Assembly: GCF_947286155.1 (NCBI RefSeq)
Contig: NZ_CAMYPD010000026.1
Coordinates: 1-38,710 of the forward strand
Origin: an uncultured Tessaracoccus sp.
GTDB taxonomy: Bacteria; Actinomycetota; Actinomycetes; Propionibacteriales; Propionibacteriaceae
Direction of reading: 5' to 3'
Length of the DNA: 38,710 nt
Positions 1 through 7,889 of this stretch are shown in pieces. A program made the translations under genes and the position numbers. Each line of letters starts with the position of its first letter. Position 1 is the stretch's first letter. The notes below the pieces were generated by a model that ran no database searches, was not told where the DNA came from, and was given only the letters and a program-made list of their open reading frames with translations.

Positions 1-1038
1 CGTGGCATCCACATGCCCCGACGATTTCTCGCCCGCACCTTGCACGGTCCACAGGAGGCTCGATTTCCCGCACCCGTTGCGGCCCATGAGGGCCGTCACC
101 TCGCCTTGGCGAAGGCGCAGGTTCACGCCTCGGACGGCGACGACACCGGGGTACTGCACGACGATGTCATCGGCACGTAGCACCACCTCGCCGCCGCGTT
201 CGGGGGCAGGAAGCTGCGGGGGTTGTTCGGCCCACCGTCGTCGCTGCTCGCGCGCCATGCGCCTGGCCTCGCGGATGGTGAGTGGAAGCGGGCCCCAGCC
301 TTGCGCTATGCCCAACTCAATGAGCGGGGGCTGCACTGGAGCTCCGCGCAGGATCTCTCCGACGGGGCCGTGGCGGACGGTGGCATCGGGCAGCACGAGC
401 AGTGCACTGTCGGCGAACTCGATCACGCGCTCCATGCGGTGCTCGGCCAGGAGCACTGTCGTGCCGAGGTCACGAACGAGCCTGGAGATGAGCGCCAGCA
501 CTTCCTCGGCGGCAATCGGGTCGAGTGCGGAGGTGGGCTCGTCGAGTACCAGCACCTTGGGCGCGCTGCACAAGACGCTGCCGATCGCCACTCGTTGCTG
601 CTGGCCGCCAGACAGCGTGCGCAAGGGGCGGCGTCGCAACTCTGCGATGCCAAGAAGATCGAGCGTCTCTTCAACGCGACGGCGCATCTCCGCCTCGGGG
701 AACCCCAGCTGTTCCATGGAGTATGCGAGTTCTTCCTCGACGATGTCGGTGACGAACCCAGCCATCGGGTTCTGCCCGACGTAGCCGACGGTGGTGGCGA
801 GCTCGCGGGTCGGCGTCATTGTGGTGTCGACGTCGTCGATGAAGATGCGTCCGGTGCGCGTGCCGCCGGTAAAGCGCGGCACGAGATTGTTCACTGCGCC
901 CAGCAGCGTCGACTTGCCTGCACCGGTGGGCCCCACGACGAGGCATAGTTCGCCTTCCTCCACCTCGAAGGACACGCGGTCGAGCCGGAGCAGCGGGCTG
1001 TGCGCGTAGCGCATGGTGACATCGTCGAAACGGATCAT
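1..1038 (-). CDS. ECF transporter double ATPase (EcfA-EcfA' fusion), 3' end cut by the window
   Basis: This is the ATP-hydrolysing subunit of an energy-coupling-factor vitamin or metal importer on the cytoplasmic face of the membrane. The 346 visible residues hold a complete first ABC domain: Walker A GPTGAGKST at about 36-44, signature LSGGQQQR at about 142-149, and Walker B VLVLDEPTSALD at about 162-173. A linker is followed by a second domain with Walker A GRNGCGKSS at about 319-327. The reading frame runs off the left edge, so the second domain is incomplete. The ATG at 1038 overlaps the stop of the upstream EcfT gene (ATGA), which indicates translational coupling. The same transcript starts at a cobalamin riboswitch, so the substrate is probably cobalamin, a precursor or cobalt. 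That is an inference, because no S component lies in the window; it may lie beyond the edge. Confidence 0.93.
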   Translation of the reverse strand, partial: MIRFDDVTMRYAHSPLLRLDRVSFEVEEGELCLVVGPTGAGKSTLLGAVNNLVPRFTGGTRTGRIFIDDVDTTMTPTRELATTVGYVGQNPMAGFVTDIVEEELAYSMEQLGFPEAEMRRRVEETLDLLGIAELRRRPLRTLSGGQQQRVAIGSVLCSAPKVLVLDEPTSALDPIAAEEVLALISRLVRDLGTTVLLAEHRMERVIEFADSALLVLPDATVRHGPVGEILRGAPVQPPLIELGIAQGWGPLPLTIREARRMAREQRRRWAEQPPQLPAPERGGEVVLRADDIVVQYPGVVAVRGVNLRLRQGEVTALMGRNGCGKSSLLWTVQGAGEKSSGHVDAT

Positions 1039-2201
1039 GACAGACCTCCGGCATTCTCTCGCGACGTGGATAGCGTCGGGGGTGGTGTGAGTACGGCAGG
1101 CAGTGCGGCGACCAGCACCATCGCGACGAGCGGCAGGGTGAGCTCCGGCCACGTCGGCGGGGAGATGCTGGGGTTGAGCACGCGGCCCGCGCTCGACCGC
1201 GCCACCCACTGCGCACCAACCACCGCCGCTAGTCCGCACGTGATCGTGCACCACTCGGCCAGCGCCCAGGGGTCACGACGGTATCGGGTGCGTTGCACGT
1301 GGCGCCCGGAGATGCGCATCGCGTACATGATCGCGCATACCCCGCCGAGCAAGAGTGCCAGCTCGAGGAGGTTGATGCCCCACAACGTTGGTCCGAGGCC
1401 GGGCTGTGCCAACAAGCAGTAGGACCACACCGCGAGGAGCAGCACCCCAGCAAGTCCCAATGCCGTCGATGTTGCCCGCTCGCGCTTGGTTGCGTGCCCG
1501 CTGCGGCCGTAGCCGCGCACTTCCATACTCGCGGCCAGTGCGACGGAACGGTCGAGCGCATCCGACAGCACTGGCACGACGATGGTCTCGATCCAGCCGA
1601 GCCGCTGCCGCCTGTTCTTCGGCTGTTGCTGTTTGCGCAGCTTGCGCACCTTCAACACGCGTGCCATCGCCTCGCCCAACTGCGGAAGGGCGCTGAACGC
1701 TACGACGAGGATCGTCCCCAGCTCGTACAGTGCCGACGGGAACGCTGCGAGTAGGCGTTTGGGGTTGACGAGGGAGTTTGCTGCCCCCACGGCGATGATG
1801 ATGGTGGCGAGGCGCATGCCGTCGGTGAGCCCGTAAAGCAGCGACTCCAGCGATACTGGGCCAAGTAGACGGATGCCGCCCACCCAATCCGGCAGGGGGA
1901 TAGAGGGCAGCCGGAACAGCACGGTGGCGCCGTCGCCACCCCCGAGCAACACACGGAAGGCAATGCGCACGACCACCACGAAGGCGCCCAGCAGTAAGTA
2001 GTACTTGAACCCTTTGGCCCAAGGGTTGTCGCCCCGCCGCGACACCGTGACGAGGGTCAACGCTGCGATGATCGCGCCGAGGAAGAGCACGTTGGTGCTC
2101 GACGCTGCCACCACCGCGAGCAGAATCGCCCAGCCCCACCACGCAAACGGGTGGAGCGGGCGGGCAAGGAAATAACGCTGCAACATGGGTTCGATGAGCA
2201 C
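1035..2201 (-). CDS. ECF transporter transmembrane (T) component, EcfT/CbiQ family
   Basis: This is the membrane scaffold that couples the ATPases to a substrate-binding S protein. The 388-residue product has several hydrophobic segments in its first 150 residues. It then has the charged cytoplasmic coupling region (VRKLRKQQQPKNRRQR) and the EcfT-like helix SMEVRGYG at about 227-234. A further hydrophobic part (about 245-385) makes it longer than typical EcfT proteins of about 270 residues. A GTG at 2201 was taken as the start, but its Shine-Dalgarno sequence is poorly placed, and the ATG at 2186 is an alternative. The gene overlaps the double ATPase by 4 nt and follows the riboswitch and a 39-codon ORF, so all should share one transcript. 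Confidence 0.9.
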   Translation of the reverse strand: MLIEPMLQRYFLARPLHPFAWWGWAILLAVVAASSTNVLFLGAIIAALTLVTVSRRGDNPWAKGFKYYLLLGAFVVVVRIAFRVLLGGGDGATVLFRLPSIPLPDWVGGIRLLGPVSLESLLYGLTDGMRLATIIIAVGAANSLVNPKRLLAAFPSALYELGTILVVAFSALPQLGEAMARVLKVRKLRKQQQPKNRRQRLGWIETIVVPVLSDALDRSVALAASMEVRGYGRSGHATKRERATSTALGLAGVLLLAVWSYCLLAQPGLGPTLWGINLLELALLLGGVCAIMYAMRISGRHVQRTRYRRDPWALAEWCTITCGLAAVVGAQWVARSSAGRVLNPSISPPTWPELTLPLVAMVLVAALPAVLTPPPTLSTSRENAGGLS

Positions 2202-2280
2202 GCCCTGTCCGGGCAGTCGAGAGTCTCCGCCAGCGGGGGAGTTTCGGCGCCGAGCGTAGGGGCGACGCGGTCAGTAACGC

Positions 2281-2400
2281 TCAGGCGTGCTCAGTGCCCG
2301 CAAGCGCGCATGCGGATGCATACGGGTTCAACGGTGCGCTGGGGATGATCGCAATCGCGACGACGGCCCCTGCGGCTCGCTTCATCTTGATGTTTGCCAT
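2281..2400 (-). CDS. 39-codon ORF directly after the cobalamin riboswitch, unknown product
   Basis: The ORF starts with ATG at 2400 behind a strong ribosome site (GGAAAGG, 7 nt spacing) that sits at the 3' end of the riboswitch. This makes it the first translated gene on the ECF transcript. The product begins MANIKMKRAAGAVVAIAI, a short basic segment followed by a hydrophobic one, like a signal or membrane anchor, and ends ACALAGTEHA. I do not recognise a family. It could be a small membrane partner of the ECF complex, a truncated S component, or a leader peptide through which the riboswitch controls translation of ecfT, which begins 80 nt downstream. It is too short to be sure it yields a stable protein. 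Confidence 0.5.
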   Translation of the reverse strand: MANIKMKRAAGAVVAIAIIPSAPLNPYASACALAGTEHA

Positions 2401-2414
2401 GTGGCAGCCTTTCC

Positions 2415-2530
2415 ATTGTGGTCGGGCTCGAGGTCCGGCTTTGCCCACAGGCTTCACGGTTGCGCGACAGCGTCGGAATCACACCGACTTCTCGAGCTCG
2501 GCTTTACCCTACTCGCTTCGCCGAACTGTG
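2415..2530 (-). promoter_or_regulatory. Cobalamin (B12) riboswitch
   Basis: Read on the minus strand, the segment has the conserved core of cobalamin riboswitches: GTCGGTGTGATTCCGACGCT (about 2489-2470), then GTCGCGCAACCGTGAAGCC (about 2468-2450), then the AAAGCCGGACC stretch and CCCGACCACA. The first and last parts allow the usual paired segments. The ribosome site of the 39-codon ORF follows at once, so control of translation by hiding that site is likely. It lies between pcm (upstream, same strand) and the ECF genes. Boundaries are approximate. Confidence 0.85.
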
Positions 2531-2568
2531 CCGGAATAGGCGACGTTCTCGTCGAGGCGGCGGGCCCC

Positions 2569-3147
2569 TCAGCGCAGCGGAACGAAGAGATACTCGCCGA
2601 CGCGGCTGATTTCAGGCTTGCCGGCCTCGTTCTTTATTACGCGCCACATCTGGCCACCCACAGGCATCACCAATACGCCACCCGGCGCGAGCTGCGCGAA
2701 CAGCTCCGGCGGCATGCGCCTGGCCGCTGCGGATACGAGAATTCTGTCGTAGGGGCCGCGGCCAGCGTGGCCGAGCTTGCCCTTGACCGCCTGCTTGATT
2801 TCCGCCCAGGGACGCTCGAAGTGGGAGAGGTTCGTCGCACCAAATTCGACGAGTTCGGGCTCGATCTCAAGTCCGAGGACGGAACCCTCTGAGCCGGTCA
2901 GGTATGCGAGCAGCGCGGTGGTCCAGCCTGAGCCTGCACCCACGTCGAGCACGGAGTCTCCGGGTTGCACGTCGAGTAGGTAGAGCATGTCGCGCACCGT
3001 GGTTGGCTGCGAGTTCGTCTGGTTCCTGCCGATCGGCAATGGGCGGTCTTCCTCGGCCCGAGAACGAACCTTCTCCGGCAGGAAATCTGCTCGAGGCGTC
3101 GCTTCGATGGCTTCGTTGATACGAGCCTCAAGTGCGTCTTCGGTCAT
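2569..3147 (-). CDS. pcm: Protein-L-isoaspartate O-methyltransferase
   Basis: The enzyme methylates isoaspartyl residues in aged proteins with S-adenosylmethionine and so starts their repair in the cytoplasm. The 192-residue product has the family's QTNSQPTTV segment near residues 43-51 (normally T-I-S-Q-P). Methyltransferase motif I, VLDVGAGSGWTTALL, is at about 69-83, and the later APGGVLVMPVGG segment is typical of PCMT. Its length is usual. The ATG at 3147 follows GAAGGAGC at good distance. The gene diverges from the lipoprotein gene at 3251 and lies upstream of the cobalamin riboswitch on the same strand; whether it is transcribed with the ECF genes cannot be told. Confidence 0.9.
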   Translation of the reverse strand: MTEDALEARINEAIEATPRADFLPEKVRSRAEEDRPLPIGRNQTNSQPTTVRDMLYLLDVQPGDSVLDVGAGSGWTTALLAYLTGSEGSVLGLEIEPELVEFGATNLSHFERPWAEIKQAVKGKLGHAGRGPYDRILVSAAARRMPPELFAQLAPGGVLVMPVGGQMWRVIKNEAGKPEISRVGEYLFVPLR

Positions 3148-3238
3148 GGTTGCTCCTTCGTCGATGGCGTTGAGGAGGAATCCCTGGTGCCGTCTCCCTC
3201 CATCAACCTAGCGCACGCTGGTTGATGCGTGGCTGCGG

Positions 3239-3244
3239 TACCCT
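3239..3244 (+). promoter_or_regulatory. -10 box TACCCT of the lipoprotein gene (probably leaderless)
   Basis: TACCCT ends 6 nt before the GTG start at 3251, so the transcript probably begins at or next to the start codon. No good -35 is seen at the normal distance. Confidence 0.45.
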
Positions 3245-3250
3245 GGCCGC

Positions 3251-4450
3251 GTGGGAAAGGGTATTCGTATCGCTGCGCTGGTGTGCACCGTCGTGCTGAG
3301 CGCGTGCGGAACCCAAGCCCCGACGGAAGACCCCTCGGCGGGGAAACACACTGATACCGCGGTGCAAGGCAGCATCGCCCCAGTGGAGCCCGTACCCGGC
3401 CTGCACGAGATCGGCCTCGAGAAAGCCACGGTGTCGGTGGAAACCATTCCGGGCGCCTGGGCTGAAACGAAGCACGGCATCACTGCCGTCACCGACGGCG
3501 ACGGCGCCGACGTCGTCGTCACCCAGTACGGGTGGGACGGAGCGCAGCGGTGGCAGCACACCGTCGGCAAACCGCGCAGCGACGACGGCCTGCACCCGCG
3601 GATCAGCATCGATGAAGTGCTCGGGGTTGTCTCGGTGTGGTTCACCACCAACACGGGCCCACAGACCGCTGCTATTTCGGGCGACATTCGTTGGTTTGAT
3701 CTCCAAGACGGGCAGGGCGACACCATCCGCCCGGAGCGCACCGACGACCGTTCCAAGGTGGAGTCGTGGAGCCACCTGGTGGGCTATATCTCGTATCCCG
3801 ATTCCTTTGGGCCGTCGACGTCGTTTACATTCCTCGGCCCTGACCGAGAGCCCCAGACGGTGCAGTGGGGCGATCTCCTTGAGGGAGAAGAGCAGTCGTG
3901 GCTCACCGCCGTCGAGGGAGGTGTCCCATCGTACTCTGTCACATCCCCCGACGGTTCGGTGCGTATCCAGCACGGCAACACGGTGGTGCTCGAGGGAGGA
4001 GCGAGCAATATGCGCTGGTTCCTCCTGCCTGGTGGTATCTATGCCGCGACGGGCATCCCTGGTAGCGAGCTCGTGGTGGTCGACGAAGAAGGCACCGTGC
4101 TGCTCGACTACGCCGGGGAGTGCCCGACGTCGGGTGATCTCGCCGGTCATGACGGCGTGCTGTGGGCTGGCAGCCTCATGTTCGACTCCCGTACGGGCCA
4201 ATCGCACTGCCTCACTGGGTTCGGGGAGAGCTCGTCGTCGACACTCGGACTCACCTCGTCGGGCATTGCGCTCGGGGAGTCCAGCGACGGCAAGATGGTG
4301 TTTTCGGAGCCGTCCTACACCACGACGAGAGCCTCGGAGGTTGGTGTCCGTCTACACAGCCGGGGCGGGTACCTGCTTGCCATCGACGACCGTGACGACA
4401 AGCGTACGGTAGTGTCCGCGTTCAATGCCGACGATCTCTCCTTGCCCTGA
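3251..4450 (+). CDS. Secreted lipoprotein of unknown function
   Basis: The 399-residue product begins with a lipoprotein signal: a basic start, hydrophobic IAALVCTVVL, and lipobox LSAC with the modified cysteine at residue 19. It should be exported and anchored on the outer face of the membrane. The rest is soluble and rich in short beta-strand-like stretches with Gly/Asp turns (for example VVVTQYGWDGAQRWQHTV and VVEDEE-like blocks), which would suit a beta-propeller. I recognise no catalytic motif or named family. The GTG start is supported by the signal peptide and by a -10 box six bases upstream. Its neighbours, pcm on the left and an MFS transporter on the right, give no clear functional clue. 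Confidence 0.8.
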   Translation: MGKGIRIAALVCTVVLSACGTQAPTEDPSAGKHTDTAVQGSIAPVEPVPGLHEIGLEKATVSVETIPGAWAETKHGITAVTDGDGADVVVTQYGWDGAQRWQHTVGKPRSDDGLHPRISIDEVLGVVSVWFTTNTGPQTAAISGDIRWFDLQDGQGDTIRPERTDDRSKVESWSHLVGYISYPDSFGPSTSFTFLGPDREPQTVQWGDLLEGEEQSWLTAVEGGVPSYSVTSPDGSVRIQHGNTVVLEGGASNMRWFLLPGGIYAATGIPGSELVVVDEEGTVLLDYAGECPTSGDLAGHDGVLWAGSLMFDSRTGQSHCLTGFGESSSSTLGLTSSGIALGESSDGKMVFSEPSYTTTRASEVGVRLHSRGGYLLAIDDRDDKRTVVSAFNADDLSLP

Positions 4451-4487
4451 GCACGTGCGGCGATTCGTGCGGCCACAATGACAGGGC

Positions 4488-4493
4488 TAGACT
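4488..4493 (+). promoter_or_regulatory. Candidate -10 box TAGACT for the MFS gene
   Basis: TAGACT fits the actinobacterial -10 pattern TANNNT and would give a leader of about 70 nt before the ATG at 4571. The -35 region is weak. Confidence 0.35.
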
Positions 4494-4570
4494 GTGTGCG
4501 TTGTATGGGAAGCGTGCCGCAAAGTGAGGTGGGATTTGCGGCGTCAACGCTATTCCCGGAGGGTCGAACT

Positions 4571-5785
4571 ATGGGCTCCAATGCCTCGCTCGTACAGCAC
4601 GGTGGTTGGCCGTTTCTGATCACGTCGGCGATTGGTCGGCTGCCGCCGGCGATGGTGCAGCTTGGGCTGCTGATGTACGTCGCCCAGGTCGGCTTGGGCC
4701 TCGGGCTCGGCGGTCTCACGGTGGCGGCGGTCGGGCTGGGCACAGCCATCAGCGCGACGATCATGGGGCGCCTCGTCGACGCGTTTGGCCCGTTGCCCGT
4801 CGTGGTGTCCGCGACCGTGGTGCAAGTGAGCGGGCTCGTCGCTATCGCCGCCGTGACGCCAGCGCTGGTGGCCGGCGATCTTCCTCCGACGACGCTCCTC
4901 GCCCTCGCCGCCGTGTGCGGGCTCGCGAACCCGCAGCTGGGGCCGATCGTGCGCTCACGCTGGTCGCACTTGGGGCGCCGATACGGTAACCCGCAGCTTG
5001 TCCGGCAAGCGCTCGGGTATGAGGGCGCCGTCGACGAGATGAGCTTCATCATCGGTCCGGTAGCGGCAAGCACGTTGGTGGCCGGGCTCGGGCCTGGCCT
5101 CGCGATTCGCGCCCTGATGGGCATCATCATTGTGGGGCAGGGAGTGTTCTGCCTGTACCTGTGGTCGTCGCGGGCAGACTGGGACCGCGGGTCGAGTCGT
5201 GCCCGCGCCACACCCGCCGAACGGCTGCCTATGGGTGCGCTGCTGCCGCCTATGATCGTGTTGCTGTCGGTCGGGGTGACCTTCGGCGCGACGCAGACCG
5301 CGCTCGCCGCCGTCAATGACGCCCGAGGAACCGACCACCTCACCGGCATCGTCTACGGCGCGGTCGGCATTGGCAGCGCGTGCTCGTCGGTGTTCACCCC
5401 GAGGCTGCCAGACCGTGTCACGCTGCGGATGCGCCTCGCGTTCGGCGCCGTGGGCTTGCTGTTGGCCGGTGCTGGGTTTTCGCTGCTGCCCACGTTGTGG
5501 CCGGCGCTCATCATCGCGATTCTCATGGGCGTCGGCATCGGCGTCGTGCTCGTGACGGGGTTCGCCCGCGCGGAAGAAGTGGCGCCGCGTTCGCGCGTGG
5601 CATCGTCGATGACCATGCTCTCCATGTGCCTGACCCTCGGCGTTTCGATTGGAGCTGCGGTGGCCGGGCAGCTGAGCGATGTGCTGTGGCACGGCTTTAT
5701 CCCGGTGCTGTGTGCGGGCGTGCTGGCGCTCGTCGCCGCGAGCTTCGTCGGGCGCGATCGGCCTCGCAAGGCCTGGAACCCGTGA
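4571..5785 (+). CDS. MFS transporter
   Basis: This is a 404-residue integral membrane protein of the major facilitator superfamily with about 12 hydrophobic helices. The first helix pair carries GLTVAAVGLGTAISATIMGR and RLVDAFGPLPVVV, the usual loop between helices 2 and 3. The frame is open further upstream, but the ATG at 4571 is chosen because GGAGGG lies 7 nt before it and the first helix follows soon after. The upstream ATG at 4478 lies before the candidate -10 box and is unlikely. The substrate is unknown; the overall form suggests drug or metabolite efflux by proton antiport. It stands alone between the lipoprotein and the convergent VIT gene. Confidence 0.85.
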   Translation: MGSNASLVQHGGWPFLITSAIGRLPPAMVQLGLLMYVAQVGLGLGLGGLTVAAVGLGTAISATIMGRLVDAFGPLPVVVSATVVQVSGLVAIAAVTPALVAGDLPPTTLLALAAVCGLANPQLGPIVRSRWSHLGRRYGNPQLVRQALGYEGAVDEMSFIIGPVAASTLVAGLGPGLAIRALMGIIIVGQGVFCLYLWSSRADWDRGSSRARATPAERLPMGALLPPMIVLLSVGVTFGATQTALAAVNDARGTDHLTGIVYGAVGIGSACSSVFTPRLPDRVTLRMRLAFGAVGLLLAGAGFSLLPTLWPALIIAILMGVGIGVVLVTGFARAEEVAPRSRVASSMTMLSMCLTLGVSIGAAVAGQLSDVLWHGFIPVLCAGVLALVAASFVGRDRPRKAWNP

Positions 5786-5813
5786 GGGTGAGAGGCCGCG
5801 TCGGGAACCGGGC

Positions 5814-6536
5814 TTAGACGACACCCTGGGAGCCGAGCAGCCACCCGATGAGGAAGGTTGCGGTGAGCGCGAGCGCACCGCCCAACACGACGCGGGTCGT
5901 GGCACGCAGCGGGTCTGCCTCACCCAGGCGCGCCCCGGTGTAGCCGGTGGCGGCAAGGGCTACGAGCACCGACGCGAAGATCGCGGGCACCTTCGCAGGG
6001 ATCGGCACGAGAATTGCGACGAGGAACGGCAGCAGTGCGCCGAGCAGGAACGCAGCGAAGGACGCGAACGCGGCATGCCAGGGGCTCACCACATCTTCGT
6101 CGGTGAGGTGGTGCTCGGCTTCGAGGTAGGCGGCGATGGGGTCGTTGGCGCTCAGCTCGTGGGCGACGCGCTCAGCGGTGGCGGGAGAGAGCCCCTTGCG
6201 CTCATACGCGCGGGCGAGATGCTGCAGCTGCCGTTCAGGGTTAGTCGCCAGGGTGTGACGTTCCTTGGTGATGAGGCTGCGCTGGGCGTCGGATGACGAT
6301 GACACCGAGACATACTCGCCGAGGGCCATGGAAATCGCGCCGCCAGCCACCGCTGCCACGCCGGCAGCGATGAGCGGTCCGAGCGCCGACGTCGCGCCCG
6401 CGACGCCCACGACGACGGCCGCCGTCGACACGATGCCGTCGTTGGCACCGAGGATGCCGGCTCGCAGCCAGTTGAGTTTCTGTGCACCCGCAGCGGACTC
6501 CTCTGCAGGTGCTTCGGGTAAATCCAGCACGGTCAT
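5814..6536 (-). CDS. VIT1/CCC1-family metal (Fe/Mn) transporter
   Basis: The product (240 residues from the ATG at 6536) has the diagnostic first helix region NWLRAGILGANDGIVSTAAVVVGVAGA (quoted in parts: LGANDGIVST, VVVGVAGA). The second helix with SMALGEYVSVSSSSDAQ and two C-terminal helix pairs follow. CCC1/VIT proteins move iron or manganese across membranes; in bacteria they are thought to detoxify excess metal by export. The ATG at 6536 has GGTGA 4 nt upstream. The longer reading from TTG at 6575 would start inside a perfect palindrome and is not preferred. A DtxR/IdeR-like box lies about 60-75 bp upstream, in line with iron control. Confidence 0.88.
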   Translation of the reverse strand: MTVLDLPEAPAEESAAGAQKLNWLRAGILGANDGIVSTAAVVVGVAGATSALGPLIAAGVAAVAGGAISMALGEYVSVSSSSDAQRSLITKERHTLATNPERQLQHLARAYERKGLSPATAERVAHELSANDPIAAYLEAEHHLTDEDVVSPWHAAFASFAAFLLGALLPFLVAILVPIPAKVPAIFASVLVALAATGYTGARLGEADPLRATTRVVLGGALALTATFLIGWLLGSQGVV

Positions 6537-6561
6537 GATTTCACCGTATGCATTGGCATCG

Positions 6562-6579
6562 TCCCTTGCCAGCAAGGGA
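6562..6579. promoter_or_regulatory. Perfect 8-bp palindrome (possible operator)
   Basis: TCCCTTGC-CA-GCAAGGGA is an 18-bp perfect dyad in the divergent promoter region of the VIT transporter and an MFS gene, 26 bp upstream of the VIT start codon. Its shape fits a dimeric repressor site. The regulator is unknown. Confidence 0.45.
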
Positions 6580-6592
6580 AGGCAAGCCTGTG

Positions 6593-6611
6593 CAAGGTGA
6601 AGCTACCCTAA
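6593..6611. promoter_or_regulatory. Candidate DtxR/IdeR iron box
   Basis: CAAGGTGAAGCTACCCTAA matches the palindromic DtxR/IdeR consensus TTAGGTTAGSCTAACCTAA at 14 of 19 positions by my count, best in the right half. It lies between the VIT-family transporter and the divergent MFS gene, where iron control would make sense. Unproven without a position-weight scan. Confidence 0.4.
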
Positions 6612-6670
6612 CGATCTCCTTGGCTGGGTTGGCCTGGGTGTATGACTGATAGAGGAGATTGGAGGCGACG

Positions 6671-7879
6671 GTGGAAGCAGCCGGCTACGAGCGGGGCAGC
6701 GAGGGTTACCGTCGGGTGCTCATCTCGCTGTTCTGCGCCGGGATTGCGACGTTCGCGCAGCTCTACTCGGTGCAGGGCGTGCTGCCGCTCGTGCAGGCCG
6801 ATTTGGGCGTGACCCCTGCCCAGTCCGCGCTGGCGGTGTCTGCGGCAACGTTAGGGCTCGCGTCGTCGGTGGTGGTGTGGTCGGCCGTGTCCGACCGGTT
6901 CGGGCGCAGGCACACCATGATCGTCGCCATTATCGCCGCGACGGTATTCGCGCTGGCAAGCATCTTCGCTCCGTCGTTTCAGCTGCTGGTGGCCATCCGC
7001 TTCTGCGAGGGCGCCGCGCTGGGTGGCATCCCGGCCGTCGCGATGGCCTATCTCTCGGAGGAGGTCCACCGATCACACGCGACGCTCGCCTCCGCCACAT
7101 ACATTTCGGGAACGAGCATCGGTGGGTTGTCGGGGCGCATCATCGCAGCGCCGATGGGGGAGCTGTGCGGCTGGCGCATCGGCGTGCTGTCAGTCACGTG
7201 CATGGCGGTGCTCGCCACGGTGGTCTTCATCGTCATGTGCCCTCGGCAACGCAATTTCGTAGCGCAGCCGATCCGGATGGGGGCGATCACCAGGCGCATC
7301 CTCGGAACCCTCACCGACCGACGCCTGCTGGTGCTCTACGCCGAAGCGTTCCTGCTGATGGGCACCTTCGTCGCAATGTACAACTACTTGGGGTTTCACC
7401 TCGGCCAGGAGCCGTTCAATCTGTCTCCTGCGTGGGTGTCGCTGCTCTTCCTCGCGTATCTGTTTGGCAGCTGGTCGTCGTCGAAGGCTGGGAAACTCGC
7501 GGCGCAGTGGGGGCGACGTCGGGTGCTCGTTGCGTCGACGGCGGTCATGCTGTGCGGTGCGCTGTTGACTCTCGTCGTGTCACTGCCGATCATTATCGTC
7601 GGGCTCGTGCTGTTCACCATCGGATTCTTCGCGGCACACGCGGTAGCGAACGGCTGGGTGCCAGCGCTGGCTCACAGGTCAGCGGCGCAGGCATCGTCGT
7701 TCTACACCCTGGCCTACTACACGGGCTCGTCCGTCGTCGGATACGCGAGCGGGTTGGTGCGGGCGGGAGCTGGCTGGGGCGGGTTCATCGTCGCGTTGTG
7801 TGTGCTGGAAGCCGTCGCTATTGGCGCTGCCCTGGCGTTGCTGCCGGCCCGCGACGACGAACTGGCCGCGGGCGACTGA
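6671..7879 (+). CDS. MFS transporter, YnfM/AraJ-like
   Basis: This is a 402-residue membrane transporter of the major facilitator superfamily. It has the early motif FAQLYSVQGVLPLVQADLGV, the loop 2-3 motif SDRFGRRHTMI, and about 12 helices with a second repeat starting near LLVLYAEAFLLMGTF. Proteins of this type export sugars or small drugs; the substrate here is unknown. The GTG at 6671 is chosen because GGAGG lies 5 nt upstream. The TTG at 6659 is an in-frame alternative with a poorly spaced ribosome site. It is divergent from the VIT gene and shares its operator region. Its stop at 7879 faces the stop of the rhomboid-like gene at 7890. Confidence 0.88.
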   Translation: MEAAGYERGSEGYRRVLISLFCAGIATFAQLYSVQGVLPLVQADLGVTPAQSALAVSAATLGLASSVVVWSAVSDRFGRRHTMIVAIIAATVFALASIFAPSFQLLVAIRFCEGAALGGIPAVAMAYLSEEVHRSHATLASATYISGTSIGGLSGRIIAAPMGELCGWRIGVLSVTCMAVLATVVFIVMCPRQRNFVAQPIRMGAITRRILGTLTDRRLLVLYAEAFLLMGTFVAMYNYLGFHLGQEPFNLSPAWVSLLFLAYLFGSWSSSKAGKLAAQWGRRRVLVASTAVMLCGALLTLVVSLPIIIVGLVLFTIGFFAAHAVANGWVPALAHRSAAQASSFYTLAYYTGSSVVGYASGLVRAGAGWGGFIVALCVLEAVAIGAALALLPARDDELAAGD

Positions 7880-7889
7880 CCGTCGGGAG

